This document shows, piece by piece, positions 35,427 to 44,598 of a DNA stretch of 64,000 nucleotides. The notes beneath the pieces were generated by a model. That model was not told the DNA's origin, made no database searches, and saw nothing but the letters and a program-made list of their open reading frames with translations. The first letter of the stretch is position 1; each line of letters starts with the position of its first letter. The stretch is from Flavobacterium sp. N3904 (lineage in GTDB: Bacteria; Bacteroidota; Bacteroidia; Flavobacteriales; Flavobacteriaceae): the NCBI RefSeq assembly GCF_025947305.1, contig NZ_CP110009.1:62001-126000 (forward strand). The letters are read 5' to 3'. The position numbers and the translations under genes were made by a program.

Positions 35427-37130
35427 ATGGCCTTATCAGAACAAGAAATCATCCGAAGAGAAAAACTTCAATCTTTACGTAATTTGGGAATCAATCCTTA
35501 TCCTGCTAATCTTTTTCCTGTAAATCATACTTCAAAACAAATAAAGGAGTCTTTTGTAGAAGGTAAAAAAGTGATTGTTGCCGGGCGTTTGATGAGTGTT
35601 AGAGATCAAGGAAAAGCTTGTTTTGCTGAATTGCAAGATAGCGAAGGGCGCATACAATTGTATGTGAATCGCGATGTTTTGTGTTTGGGAGAGGATAAAA
35701 CATTATACAATCAAGTATTTAAAAAATTGACCGACTTGGGGGATTTTATTGGTATTGAAGGCGAATTGTTTACGACCAAAGTGGGTGCGCAATGTATTCG
35801 TGTAGATGGTTTTACATTTTTAAGTAAAACACTTCGTCCGTTGCCTTTGCCAAAAGTAGATGAAGACGGAAAAGTGCACGACGCTTTTAACGATGCTGAA
35901 TTGCGTTACAGAATGCGTTATGTGGATTTGACTGTGAACCAGAATGTGAAAGAAACGTTTATCAAGAGAACGAAATTGTTTAATGCAATGCGTGGTTTCT
36001 TTAACGAAGCGGGATACCTTGAAGTTGAAACTCCCGTTTTGCAATCAATTCCTGGTGGTGCGGCAGCAAGACCTTTTATCACGCACCACAACTCGCTTGA
36101 CATTCCGCTTTATATGCGTATTGCAAATGAATTGTATTTGAAAAGATTGATTGTTGGTGGTTTTGATGGTGTGTATGAGTTTTCGAAAAATTTCCGTAAC
36201 GAAGGTATGGACAGAACGCACAACCCGGAATTTACCGCTATGGAAATATATGTAGCCTACAAAGACTACAACTGGATGATGGATTTTACCGAAAACTTGT
36301 TGGAACATTGCGCTATTGGTGTAAATGGAACTAGCGAAGCTGTTTTTGGTGAACACAAAATCAACTTCAAAGCGCCTTATGCCCGCGTTACAATGACGGA
36401 TTCTATCAAACATTTTACTGGTTTTGATATTTCTGGCAAAAGTGAAGCGGAACTTTTTGAGGCTGCAAGAGGTATGGGAATAGACGTGGACAACACGATG
36501 GGTAAAGGAAAATTGATTGATGAGATTTTTGGAGCGAAATGTGAAGGGAATTATATTCAGCCAACATTCATTACTGATTATCCAAAGGAAATGTCACCAC
36601 TTTGTAAAGAACACCGTGACAATCCGGATTTGACAGAACGTTTTGAATTGATGGTTTGTGGTAAAGAAGTAGCAAACGCCTACTCTGAATTGAATGACCC
36701 AATTGACCAAAGAGCCCGTTTTGAAGACCAAATGCGTTTGGCTGAAAAAGGAGATGATGAAGCGAATGGAACTATTGATGAGGATTTCTTGAGAGCATTG
36801 GAATACGGTATGCCTCCAACTTCCGGTTTAGGAATTGGAATGGATCGTTTGATGATGTTCTTAACAAATAATGCTTCGATTCAAGAAGTGTTGTTTTTCC
36901 CGCAGATGCGTCCTGAAACCAAAAAAGCTCAAATTGAATTGACTGATGAAGAGAAATTTATCGTAGATTTATTGAAAGGAAATGAAAATAAAATGGATCT
37001 TCAGCAATTAAAAATTACTGCGAATTTAAGTGGTAAAAAATGGGATGCTGCTATGAAAGGTTTGTCTAAAAATGGTTTGACTAAAGTAGCTATTGAAGGA
37101 GAATATAAGATTGTGGAATTAATAGAATAA
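35427..37130 (+). CDS. lysS: Lysyl-tRNA synthetase, class II
   Basis: A 567-residue class II synthetase. The N-terminal OB-fold anticodon-binding domain (VIVAGRLMSVRDQGKACFAEL) precedes the catalytic core. Motif 2 is FRNEGMDRTHNPEFT and motif 3 is GLGIGMDRLMMFL. Beyond the usual end (about residue 500) there is a 60-residue extension after FFPQMRPE that looks like a small winged-helix domain, seen in Bacteroidota enzymes. It is followed by a 32-bp palindromic terminator. Confidence 0.98.
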   Translation: MALSEQEIIRREKLQSLRNLGINPYPANLFPVNHTSKQIKESFVEGKKVIVAGRLMSVRDQGKACFAELQDSEGRIQLYVNRDVLCLGEDKTLYNQVFKKLTDLGDFIGIEGELFTTKVGAQCIRVDGFTFLSKTLRPLPLPKVDEDGKVHDAFNDAELRYRMRYVDLTVNQNVKETFIKRTKLFNAMRGFFNEAGYLEVETPVLQSIPGGAAARPFITHHNSLDIPLYMRIANELYLKRLIVGGFDGVYEFSKNFRNEGMDRTHNPEFTAMEIYVAYKDYNWMMDFTENLLEHCAIGVNGTSEAVFGEHKINFKAPYARVTMTDSIKHFTGFDISGKSEAELFEAARGMGIDVDNTMGKGKLIDEIFGAKCEGNYIQPTFITDYPKEMSPLCKEHRDNPDLTERFELMVCGKEVANAYSELNDPIDQRARFEDQMRLAEKGDDEANGTIDEDFLRALEYGMPPTSGLGIGMDRLMMFLTNNASIQEVLFFPQMRPETKKAQIELTDEEKFIVDLLKGNENKMDLQQLKITANLSGKKWDAAMKGLSKNGLTKVAIEGEYKIVELIE

Positions 37131-37152
37131 GGTTTATTCTAAAACTATACTG

Positions 37153-37184
37153 AAAAAGGAGCTTCAAATTTGAAGCTCCTTTTT
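37153..37184. terminator. Bidirectional terminator, left copy flanking the ATPase/RloB module
   Basis: A 32-bp perfect palindrome: AAAAAGGAGCTTCAAA followed by its exact complement, then a further T-run. It ends lysS on the plus strand; on the minus strand the RloB stop codon abuts it. A near-identical sequence (one change in about 33 nt) is at 39078-39112, on the other side of the two-gene module. Confidence 0.9.
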
Positions 37185-37775
37185 TTATGTTCTTTGACTT
37201 TCTAAAAATAGTACCAACTCATCAACATTTGTATATGGATTTAAATTAAAAACTTCAACACCATAATTATTTCCTACAACAGACAATCTAACATTTTCTG
37301 CATTTAATTTAGCAAGGGTCAACTTATCTTTTAATATTGCATAATGTTTAAAGTCATTCTTCTGATAATTTTCCATTCCTGAGCATTTCTTTAATTCTTT
37401 TTCCAAAACTTCTTCTGAAGTAAATACCTTAGTCGAATTTTTAAAATGGAACAAATACCAGGACTCAAAACAAATACTCGAAAAAATAACATTTGCATTC
37501 TTTTGAGAAGCTAGTTTAAAAACATCTCCTCTTTTTGGAAAATTATCATGGTCAAAAACTACAAATATTTTTTCAAAACCATCTTTCTTTGCATTTTTTA
37601 AAACATCAGTCACGTCACCTTTACAATCAATCACATTCACTGCAATAGTTTTAGGCAAACGAAAATCCTCTTTCATTGCATTAAAATAATTCTTCTCGGT
37701 CAATCCTTCACACAGAATCAAGACTTTAGATTTAAACGTTCTTGATTTAAAATTATTAGTAGGTCTTTTAGCCAT
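37185..37775 (-). CDS. RloB-family protein
   Basis: A 196-residue protein of the RloB family, probably a Toprim-like nuclease fold. The first acidic motif is VLILCEGLTEKNYF (Cys22-Glu23), the second FVVFDHDNF (Asp75, Asp77), and the third ICFESWYLFHF (Glu104). It is the second gene of a pair: the ATPase gene ends 2 nt before its start. Pairing of an RloB-type effector with a COG1106-like ATPase is known from the lactococcal AbiL abortive-infection system and broadly resembles PARIS. I infer a phage-defence role; activity is not shown. Confidence 0.85.
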   Translation of the reverse strand: MAKRPTNNFKSRTFKSKVLILCEGLTEKNYFNAMKEDFRLPKTIAVNVIDCKGDVTDVLKNAKKDGFEKIFVVFDHDNFPKRGDVFKLASQKNANVIFSSICFESWYLFHFKNSTKVFTSEEVLEKELKKCSGMENYQKNDFKHYAILKDKLTLAKLNAENVRLSVVGNNYGVEVFNLNPYTNVDELVLFLESQRT

Positions 37776-37777
37776 AT

Positions 37778-39004
37778 TTATGAATTTATATAATCAATCA
37801 ATTCCTGCCTAAAAGTTTCCCTTGCTATATTTGGCACAGCTCCCAATCTACCTTCTAAATACCATTTTTCATAATTTCCTTCTCGAACTCCTTTGATATC
37901 TGAGATAGCAAACATTTCTGTCTCTCCTTTTGAATTTTTTTCAACCAAATTAATTTGATCTCTTCTCATATTGTTTTCAGGACTTAATAAAGTAGTATCA
38001 TGAGTTGCAAATATAAACTGAGCCCCTTTATTGTTTACTCCTGGATCATTAAATAAACTCAAAATATATTGCGCAATTTCAGGATGTAAACTTCTTTCAA
38101 ATTCATCTACGACAATAGTGCCTCCATGTTTTAAAACCATAAAAATTAAAGGAGAGAATGAGATTGCTCTTTGTGTACCAGAAGATTCATCAGAGAATTC
38201 AAATTCAATCTTTTCGTATTGATCATTCAGATGAATGGTTTTAATTACCCCTTCTTTTTCTTCAAAATCAACAACTTGTGTGTCTAATTTTTGTATTAAA
38301 GATTTTGATAATCTTAGAATTAAACTTCCGCCATCAAAACCACTGAAAAGATGTTTATTTGCAGCTTTATTAAATCTTTCAGAATGAAAAAGATCAGTAG
38401 TGAATACTAGTAAAGCTGAAATGGTCTCATAAACATTTTTAGCAATTTCTACATTTTCTAAGGCAGCTTTACTCAAAAACAATTGATTTTCAGTTGTTCT
38501 CTGTTTTATTGTTTCAAAAATACCTTCATATCCATTGCCCTTTTGGAAATCTTGTTTATTTCTTTCAAAAATTTTCGTTTTCAATCCTTTAGGGTAGAAA
38601 TATAGAGATTCACTAATAACTTCTTTTTGATAAACCTCTATAGAATATGTATGTAGTATATTTTCAATTAAAATATCAATTGAAAAAAATGATGGTTTCA
38701 ATACGTTTTTTTTAGATAACCTAAATGGATTAAATAATTTTATTGGATCATTGGGCTTATTGTCAGTGGAATTTCTGATAAATTCTTGAAACTCATGTAG
38801 AGCCCTGATAATATTACTCTTCCCACTAGCATTTGGTCCATATATAGCAGCAGAAGTCAGTCCGAAATAATCTTTATTTTTAGTCGCATTGGGATTGGTC
38901 TTTATGATTCTATTGACTGAATTTTTCAAATCACTAGGTATCATAGATAATTCTAACATTTCATTTATAGAACGAAAATTAGCTATTCTGAAGTTTAACA
39001 ACAT
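37778..39004 (-). CDS. AAA ATPase paired with RloB (AbiL-like)
   Basis: A 408-residue ABC/SMC-like ATPase of the AAA_15/21 (COG1106) type. I choose the ATG 39002-39004; one more codon upstream is a GTG. Walker A is YGPNASGKS (residues 55-63), the signature-like loop SSGTQRAISFSPLIF follows the coiled middle, Walker B is GGTIVVDEFERSLHP, and the switch His lies in FATHDTTLLSP. Such proteins detect phage infection and activate a partner. The module has its own promoter (39035-39068) and an operator-like palindrome, and is framed by the duplicated terminator. Confidence 0.88.
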   Translation of the reverse strand: MLLNFRIANFRSINEMLELSMIPSDLKNSVNRIIKTNPNATKNKDYFGLTSAAIYGPNASGKSNIIRALHEFQEFIRNSTDNKPNDPIKLFNPFRLSKKNVLKPSFFSIDILIENILHTYSIEVYQKEVISESLYFYPKGLKTKIFERNKQDFQKGNGYEGIFETIKQRTTENQLFLSKAALENVEIAKNVYETISALLVFTTDLFHSERFNKAANKHLFSGFDGGSLILRLSKSLIQKLDTQVVDFEEKEGVIKTIHLNDQYEKIEFEFSDESSGTQRAISFSPLIFMVLKHGGTIVVDEFERSLHPEIAQYILSLFNDPGVNNKGAQFIFATHDTTLLSPENNMRRDQINLVEKNSKGETEMFAISDIKGVREGNYEKWYLEGRLGAVPNIARETFRQELIDYINS

Positions 39005-39018
39005 CACTTAAGGGTTTA

Positions 39019-39039
39019 ATTTGTAAATATATTACAAAT
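39019..39039. promoter_or_regulatory. Operator-like palindrome at the start of the ATPase/RloB module
   Basis: ATTTGTAA, five bases, TTACAAAT: perfect 8-bp arms. It overlaps the -7 box and covers the predicted transcription start, 15-35 nt before the ATPase start codon. The shape suggests a repressor site; no repressor gene is in the module. Confidence 0.6.
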
Positions 39040-39068
39040 ATATACTTTAATTGGTTTTTAAATCACAA
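39035..39068 (-). promoter_or_regulatory. Promoter of the ATPase/RloB module
   Basis: Minus strand TTG (39068-39066), 23-nt spacer, TATATTTG (39042-39035). Spacing is at the upper limit of the consensus. Confidence 0.55.
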
Positions 39069-39077
39069 ATCAAACAT

Positions 39078-39112
39078 AAAAAAAGGAGCTTCAAATTTGA
39101 AACTCCTTTTTT
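39078..39112. terminator. Terminator after nadB, right copy flanking the module
   Basis: A7 GGAGCTTCAAATTTGAA ACTCC T6. It matches the left copy at 37153 except for one base (A for G) in the right arm. It lies 28 nt after the nadB stop on the minus strand. Confidence 0.85.
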
Positions 39113-39140
39113 GTGTATTTTTCCGATTCAAACAAATCCT

Positions 39141-40679
39141 CTATTTAATATCCTTTGAATCAAACTTCACAAATCCGCCACAATTACCATTTCGGTCAAT
39201 AGATTGCTGAACGATAAGATTTCCAATATCAATCATATTGTTCAGTTCGTATAAATCAGTACAAACAAGATGATTCTGTATTTTTTCGTCAATCTCATTT
39301 TGCATGCTTTTGAGTGCTTCTTTGGCTATCAATAAATCGGATTCAAATCGGACGATTCCCGCATTTTGACGCATCAGCAGTTGCAGTTTTGCTTTTGTCT
39401 GAGCAACATATTCGGGAGCAATTTTTGTTTTCGATTGGATAGACCATTTGGGGATGGTGATAGCTGTTTTTGGTTCAATAAAAGGATTTTCGGCCAAATA
39501 ATGATAGATTTTATCCGAGTACACCAAAGCTTCCAATAAGGAGTTTGAAGCTAGTCTATTGGCCCCATGCAATCCTGTTCTGGAACATTCACCACAAGCA
39601 AAAAGATTTTCTATTGATGTTTTCCCGTTAATGTCAACTACAATACCGCCACATAAATAATGTTGAGCCGGAACAACAGGAATCCACTCTTTTTCAATAT
39701 CGATTCCCATTTTTTTACAAAAATTGTAAATCATAGGGAAATGTTTTTTGAATCCTTCTATTTCAAGATGAGTGCAATCCAGAAAAACACATTCATCGCC
39801 CGACTTTTTGAGTTCTAAATCGATGCTTTGGGAAACAATATCCCTAGAAGCCAAATCTCCTCTAGAGTCATAATGATGCATGAACAAATCTCCTTTCTTG
39901 GTTCTCAATCGAGCGCCAAAACCCCGAACCGCTTCGGATATTAAGAATTTTGAACCTGCAGTATTATCAAACAAAGCAGTTGGATGAAATTGAATAAATT
40001 CCATATCCTTTATCATTGCATTGGCACGATACGCCATTGCGATTCCATCACCAGTTGCAATTATAGGATTGGTGGTATGTCCATACAAATGTCCGATTCC
40101 TCCAGTTGCCAATAAAGTAAAATCAGAACGATAGGTTATGATTTCGTTCGTCTTTTCGTCAAGAGCATAAGCGCCCAAACAGTTGTTGTTATGGGTTATT
40201 AATTCAAGGGCAAAATGATGGTCTAAAACCGCTATGTTTTCTTTTTGTAGTACTTGCTCCAGAATAGCACGCTGAATTTCGTGCCCGGTTTGATCTTTAT
40301 GATGCACCACCCTATTCTCAGAATGGCCGCCTTCTTTTCCTAAATCAAAAGTACCTTTGGCATTTTTATCAAAAGTAGCGCCCCATTCAATTAATTCTTT
40401 CAGGCGTTTTGGCCCTTCGGTTACAACCATTTTTACTACCGTTTCATCACACAATCCATCTCCACAAATAAGAGTATCCTGTATGTGTTTTTGATAGGAG
40501 TCTTCGGTTTTATCGGTAACAATAGCGATTCCACCTTGTGCGTATTTGGTATTAGATTCGTCAGCGTTTGCTTTGGTAATAATCGTGATGCTTCTATCCG
40601 GAAAACGATCTGCCATTTTTATAGCAAATGTCAGTCCTGCAACACCGGAACCTATAATTAAATAATTGGTTGTAATCAT
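39141..40679 (-). CDS. nadB: L-aspartate oxidase
   Basis: A 512-residue FAD enzyme that oxidises aspartate to iminoaspartate, the first step of de novo NAD synthesis. The dinucleotide motif is LIIGSGVAGL at the N-terminus; the active-site blocks SNTKYAQGGIA and GGEC-like CGGIVVDINGKTS, then ACGECSRTGLHGANRLASNSLLEALV, are typical. It starts 2 nt after nadA, forming an operon with the next enzyme. Confidence 0.97.
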   Translation of the reverse strand: MITTNYLIIGSGVAGLTFAIKMADRFPDRSITIITKANADESNTKYAQGGIAIVTDKTEDSYQKHIQDTLICGDGLCDETVVKMVVTEGPKRLKELIEWGATFDKNAKGTFDLGKEGGHSENRVVHHKDQTGHEIQRAILEQVLQKENIAVLDHHFALELITHNNNCLGAYALDEKTNEIITYRSDFTLLATGGIGHLYGHTTNPIIATGDGIAMAYRANAMIKDMEFIQFHPTALFDNTAGSKFLISEAVRGFGARLRTKKGDLFMHHYDSRGDLASRDIVSQSIDLELKKSGDECVFLDCTHLEIEGFKKHFPMIYNFCKKMGIDIEKEWIPVVPAQHYLCGGIVVDINGKTSIENLFACGECSRTGLHGANRLASNSLLEALVYSDKIYHYLAENPFIEPKTAITIPKWSIQSKTKIAPEYVAQTKAKLQLLMRQNAGIVRFESDLLIAKEALKSMQNEIDEKIQNHLVCTDLYELNNMIDIGNLIVQQSIDRNGNCGGFVKFDSKDIK

Positions 40680-40681
40680 TA

Positions 40682-41608
40682 TTAAGATAATTCGAGCATG
40701 CGTTCGATTGGGATTAATGCTTTCTCTCTAATGTCATCCGGGACATTAATTTCCGGAGTTTCATTCAAAAGGCAGTCATATACTTTTTGAAGGGTATTCA
40801 TTTTCATATAACCACATTCGCTACAAGCACAAGTATTGTCTTCGTTTGATGGTGCTGGAATAAGAATTTTATCTGGAACTTCTTGTTTCATTTTATGCAA
40901 AATACCCGCTTCGGTAGCTACAATAAATTTTTTGCTTGGATTGGTTTTTACATAATTTATCATTCCAGCAGTAGAACCTATGTAGTTTGCTGTTTTCAGG
41001 ATATGGGTTTCAGATTCCGGGTGTGCAATAATCTGGGCATCCGGATTTTTTTTGTATAACGCAATTAATTTATCCAAAGAAAAGGCTTCGTGAACTACAC
41101 AAGATCCGTCCCAAAGTAGCATTTCTCTGCCAGTTTGTTCCATTACATATTTGCCTAAATTTTTATCGGGTGCAAAAATAATTGGTTTATCTTTTGGAAT
41201 CGATTCCACAATTTTAACAGCATTGGAAGAAGTAACCACAATATCTGTCAATGCTTTAACTTCGGCAGAACAGTTTACATAAGTGATTACGATATGGTCA
41301 GGGTGCGCTTCTGTAAATTCTTTGAATAAAGGAGCCGGACATGATTCTGCCAACGAACAGCCAGCTTTCAAATCGGGTAAAATTACTTTTTTGGTAGGGT
41401 TTAATATTTTGGCAGTTTCGGCCATAAAATGCACTCCTGCAAAAAGGATAATATCGGCATCTACTTTCATTGCTTCCTGTGACAATCCCAAACTATCTCC
41501 TACATAATCTGCCACATCTTGAATATCGGCTTCCTGATAATAATGCGCTAAGATTACCGCATTTTTCTCCTTTTTCAACTCCAATATTCGTTCTTTAAGA
41601 CTTTTCAT
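40682..41608 (-). CDS. nadA: Quinolinate synthase
   Basis: A 308-residue [4Fe-4S] enzyme that condenses iminoaspartate with dihydroxyacetone phosphate to quinolinate. The start [21 protein letters not shown] is diagnostic. Cluster ligands are likely the Cys in [11 protein letters not shown], the Cys near CVVHEAF and one in the [13 protein letters not shown] block. First gene of nadA-nadB; a TATATTTG promoter box lies upstream. Confidence 0.97.
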   Translation of the reverse strand: MKSLKERILELKKEKNAVILAHYYQEADIQDVADYVGDSLGLSQEAMKVDADIILFAGVHFMAETAKILNPTKKVILPDLKAGCSLAESCPAPLFKEFTEAHPDHIVITYVNCSAEVKALTDIVVTSSNAVKIVESIPKDKPIIFAPDKNLGKYVMEQTGREMLLWDGSCVVHEAFSLDKLIALYKKNPDAQIIAHPESETHILKTANYIGSTAGMINYVKTNPSKKFIVATEAGILHKMKQEVPDKILIPAPSNEDNTCACSECGYMKMNTLQKVYDCLLNETPEINVPDDIREKALIPIERMLELS

Positions 41609-41657
41609 TTTTTTAAAAACTTTAATTGTATTTTCCTAATTGAAGATTAATTCTATG

Positions 41658-41665
41658 CAAATATA
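41658..41665 (-). promoter_or_regulatory. Promoter -7 box of nadAB
   Basis: Minus strand TATATTTG, 49 nt before the nadA ATG, fits TAnnTTTG; the -33 region lacks a clear TTG. Confidence 0.45.
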
Positions 41666-41865
41666 AGGTAAAACTTTGAAGCTACATCGAACTTATAGTT
41701 TTAGAAAACTATCAGAAAAGAGCTTTTTGTTAAATAGTTGCGGTTGTAATTTTTAAAACTTGCAAATGTATTCGAATATGATTCTTGTGAGTATGACATT
41801 TATCAGCTTTTTAAAGAAGAACATTCATAACCTTTGTAAAATCATTTAATAAACCAATAACACGC

Positions 41866-43680
41866 ATGACAACAAAAAAACCATTGCATACTTTCCATAT
41901 CCCTGTAATGGGATTGGCCTATACAATTGACAGTCCTATACGAGTGGCACAATACGGAATTTCTTCTGTAGTTTCAATTATTGATGATGATTTGATTGAA
42001 AGAATGAATGCTTTTTATAGCGAAAAATTCAAAATGCCTTACCAGGAAATCACTCAAAAAATGCATGATTATCGTGCCGAAAGAGTCACTTCCTATTTGA
42101 ATTTAATGGACACGATTGTCAAAGAAAAATTTGAAAAATTCAAAGTTGAATTAACCGAAAGCAAACAAGCTTTAGAGAATTATATTGCAATGTTACCCAA
42201 CAAATCTGAGATTAAAAAAGGGCTGCAAGATTTAATCGACGATGGAATTGCTTTTAAGGAAAACATCAAAAATTACCTTGAAAACAATCTTTCTCCTGGG
42301 GAAATAGATGTCAATATTATGACAAAGGTTGACAAAGACAACTTTAACAAAAATGAACAATTACCAGTTGAATTTAATGACGCACATGCTTCACTTCGTG
42401 GTTTTGCAAATAGCAATTTATCCTCTTCTGTAGTACTTTCTGCGGGTATGAATCCTAGATTATACGCCTATTTTGAAAACTTTCCTGTTTTTTATCCAGA
42501 TGCAAATAATCAATTGCAAAAGAAAATTATCTTAAAAGTAAGTGATTTTCGTTCGGCGATGATTCAAGGGAATTTCTTAGCCAAAAAAGGGCTTTGGGTA
42601 TCAGAATATAGAATCGAATCCGGTTTAAACTGCGGCGGCCATGCCTTTGCTACCGACGGATTTCTGTTGGGCCCGATTCTCGAAGAATTCAAGCAAAAGA
42701 AAGAACAATTAATACAATCGGCACATGAGTTGATGGTAAAAGCTTTGGATTTAAAAGGAATGCATGCACCAGAAAATCCATTAGAATTAAAAATCACAGT
42801 GCAAGGAGGAGTTGGAACCGCCGAAGAACATGAGTTTTTATTAGATCAGTATCAGGTTGATTCTGTAGGCTGGGGTTCTCCATTTTTGTTGGTTCCAGAA
42901 GCAACTTCTGTAGATCCTGCCACCAGAATTCTTTTGGAAAAAGCCAAAGAAGATGATTTTTATTTAAGCCATATTTCACCTCTTGGTATCCCGTTCAATG
43001 CGGTAAAAGGAACTACGAATGAATATTTTAAACAAAAACGCATTCACGACGAAAAATCCGGAAGTTCGTGTCCGAAAAAATTCTTGGCCTTAAGCAAAGA
43101 ATATGGTCCTAAAGGAATGTGTCCGGCTTCCAAAAAATACCAAGATTTAAAGTTAGATGAACTGGATGCTGCAAAAGATTCATTAACCTCATCAGAGTTT
43201 AATAAAAAGAAAAATAGCATTACAGAAAAATCATGTCTTTGCGTAGGTTTGGCAAATGCCTCTTATCTTGAAAATCACATCAAAATAACGGGACAATCAC
43301 AAGGAGTCGTTATTTGTCCTGGCCCCAATTTGGCTTATTTTGACAAAGAAGTTTCGCTGCTGGATATGGTGAAACACATTTATGGAAATGCTTCTGTATT
43401 AGGAACTACCGATCGTCCAAATGTAATTATCAACGAATTGAAAATGTACATGGACTATTTGAAAAATGAAATCAATGAATTTTCAGAACAAATAACAGCA
43501 CCTCAAGTAAAAAAATTGAAAGCTTTTAAAAGTAATTTAAATGAAGGAATTGAATATTATCAGTCCTTACTTGCTTCCAATACTTGGTTTGAGAAAAGCA
43601 AACAAACCATCGAAAATCAATTGCAACAATACAAAAAAGAACTGTTTGACCTTTGTATACCTGAATTAATAATAGTTTAA
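41866..43680 (+). CDS. Large conserved-looking protein, possible Fe-S or flavin TIM-barrel enzyme
   Basis: A 604-residue soluble protein I cannot assign. The N-terminus IPVMGLAYTIDSPIRVAQYGI and the mid-part LKITVQGGVGTAEEHEFLL, then VDSVGWGSPFLLVPEA, read like nitronate monooxygenase or glutamate-synthase type TIM barrels that bind FMN. There are scattered Cys motifs: NCGGHA, SSCPKK, GMCPAS, KSCLCVGLANASYLE and VICPGPN; together they could hold an Fe-S cluster. A helical insertion (residues 60-150) and a coiled C-terminus (LKKEINEF-like to LQQYKKELF) frame it. It is divergent from nadA and followed by a strong terminator. Function is unknown. Confidence 0.8.
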   Translation: MTTKKPLHTFHIPVMGLAYTIDSPIRVAQYGISSVVSIIDDDLIERMNAFYSEKFKMPYQEITQKMHDYRAERVTSYLNLMDTIVKEKFEKFKVELTESKQALENYIAMLPNKSEIKKGLQDLIDDGIAFKENIKNYLENNLSPGEIDVNIMTKVDKDNFNKNEQLPVEFNDAHASLRGFANSNLSSSVVLSAGMNPRLYAYFENFPVFYPDANNQLQKKIILKVSDFRSAMIQGNFLAKKGLWVSEYRIESGLNCGGHAFATDGFLLGPILEEFKQKKEQLIQSAHELMVKALDLKGMHAPENPLELKITVQGGVGTAEEHEFLLDQYQVDSVGWGSPFLLVPEATSVDPATRILLEKAKEDDFYLSHISPLGIPFNAVKGTTNEYFKQKRIHDEKSGSSCPKKFLALSKEYGPKGMCPASKKYQDLKLDELDAAKDSLTSSEFNKKKNSITEKSCLCVGLANASYLENHIKITGQSQGVVICPGPNLAYFDKEVSLLDMVKHIYGNASVLGTTDRPNVIINELKMYMDYLKNEINEFSEQITAPQVKKLKAFKSNLNEGIEYYQSLLASNTWFEKSKQTIENQLQQYKKELFDLCIPELIIV

Positions 43681-43684
43681 AAAC

Positions 43685-43717
43685 AAAAAAGGCTTGACGT
43701 AAATCAAGCCTTTTTTT
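43685..43717. terminator. Bidirectional terminator
   Basis: A6 GGCTTGA (to 43697), loop CGTAAA, TCAAGCC T7 (43704-43717): a 13-bp perfect stem between two convergent genes. Confidence 0.92.
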
Positions 43718-43737
43718 ATTTACTAAGTGTTCTTTCT

Positions 43738-44487
43738 TTAGTTTAAATACCATTCAACAATAACGACCCCAAGAGAAGCAATTGCGATTATTAAAATCCA
43801 AAAAATAAAATGAGTCAATAGTGTCAAGAAAAATGTTTTTGTTTTTGACAACTGATTGAAAAATTGCTCGTTGGTCCAAAAATATAAGACAAAATCAATA
43901 ATAAGAAGAATTTTGCTCAAAATTTCAACAGTTGGAGTTCCGCTATAATGATACAAAAGTGGAAGAAACAAAATGGAAACATATAATTTTTGAGCCGCTT
44001 TGTAAGTGTTGAGCACAAAATATTCTATAAAATTATACCCTTGATTTCTAAAGCAAATTGCTGTACCAACAGTATGTAAAGGAATGCTCAATAAGTTAAT
44101 CCAAGCAAAATGAGAAAACAACCACTCTCTAAATTGTTCCATATCAATATGAGAATCTGGAATTACAGTTTCGTTTGTTTTTGCAAATAAATCAATATGA
44201 AGTATATGGATTGAAGCAATATAAGTCGTTGCCAAAACCATTATCAAAGAAATTGGCTTGAAATGTTTTATTCTTTTTCCCTCTATAAATTCCCGAATCG
44301 AATGGCCTGGTCTTGTGAATAATTCTTTGGCCGTATAAAATATTCCACTGTCAAAATGTAATAATCCATGTTGAATGTCATGCCATAAATAATGTAAATT
44401 GAGTTTGTGAGTCTCTGCGGTCTGCCCGCAATTACTACAATAATGCCCTTTGAAAGTTTGATGGCAGTTTTTACAAGTGATATTCAT
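43738..44487 (-). CDS. DUF3667 membrane protein with zinc ribbon
   Basis: A 249-residue protein. The N-terminal zinc ribbon CKNCHQTFKGHYCSNCGQ has two CxxC pairs; it is followed by the family block LWHDIQHGLLHFDSGIFYT and FTRPGHSIREFIEGKR, then about four to five hydrophobic segments. This is the DUF3667 family of Bacteroidota, function unknown. Confidence 0.88.
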   Translation of the reverse strand: MNITCKNCHQTFKGHYCSNCGQTAETHKLNLHYLWHDIQHGLLHFDSGIFYTAKELFTRPGHSIREFIEGKRIKHFKPISLIMVLATTYIASIHILHIDLFAKTNETVIPDSHIDMEQFREWLFSHFAWINLLSIPLHTVGTAICFRNQGYNFIEYFVLNTYKAAQKLYVSILFLPLLYHYSGTPTVEILSKILLIIDFVLYFWTNEQFFNQLSKTKTFFLTLLTHFIFWILIIAIASLGVVIVEWYLN

Positions 44488-44598
44488 TTTTCTTGCTGAT
44501 TATTAGTCTTTATAAAAAATAGAACAAAAATATTTTTTACGTAAATATAGCAGATTAATTAAAAAATTGAAACTAACATCCGAATAAATAATTGTGAA

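Noticed and set aside
37185..39004. Integrated phage or plasmid segment
   Set aside because: There is no integrase, tRNA-edge duplication or phage gene; only the terminator duplication and two genes.
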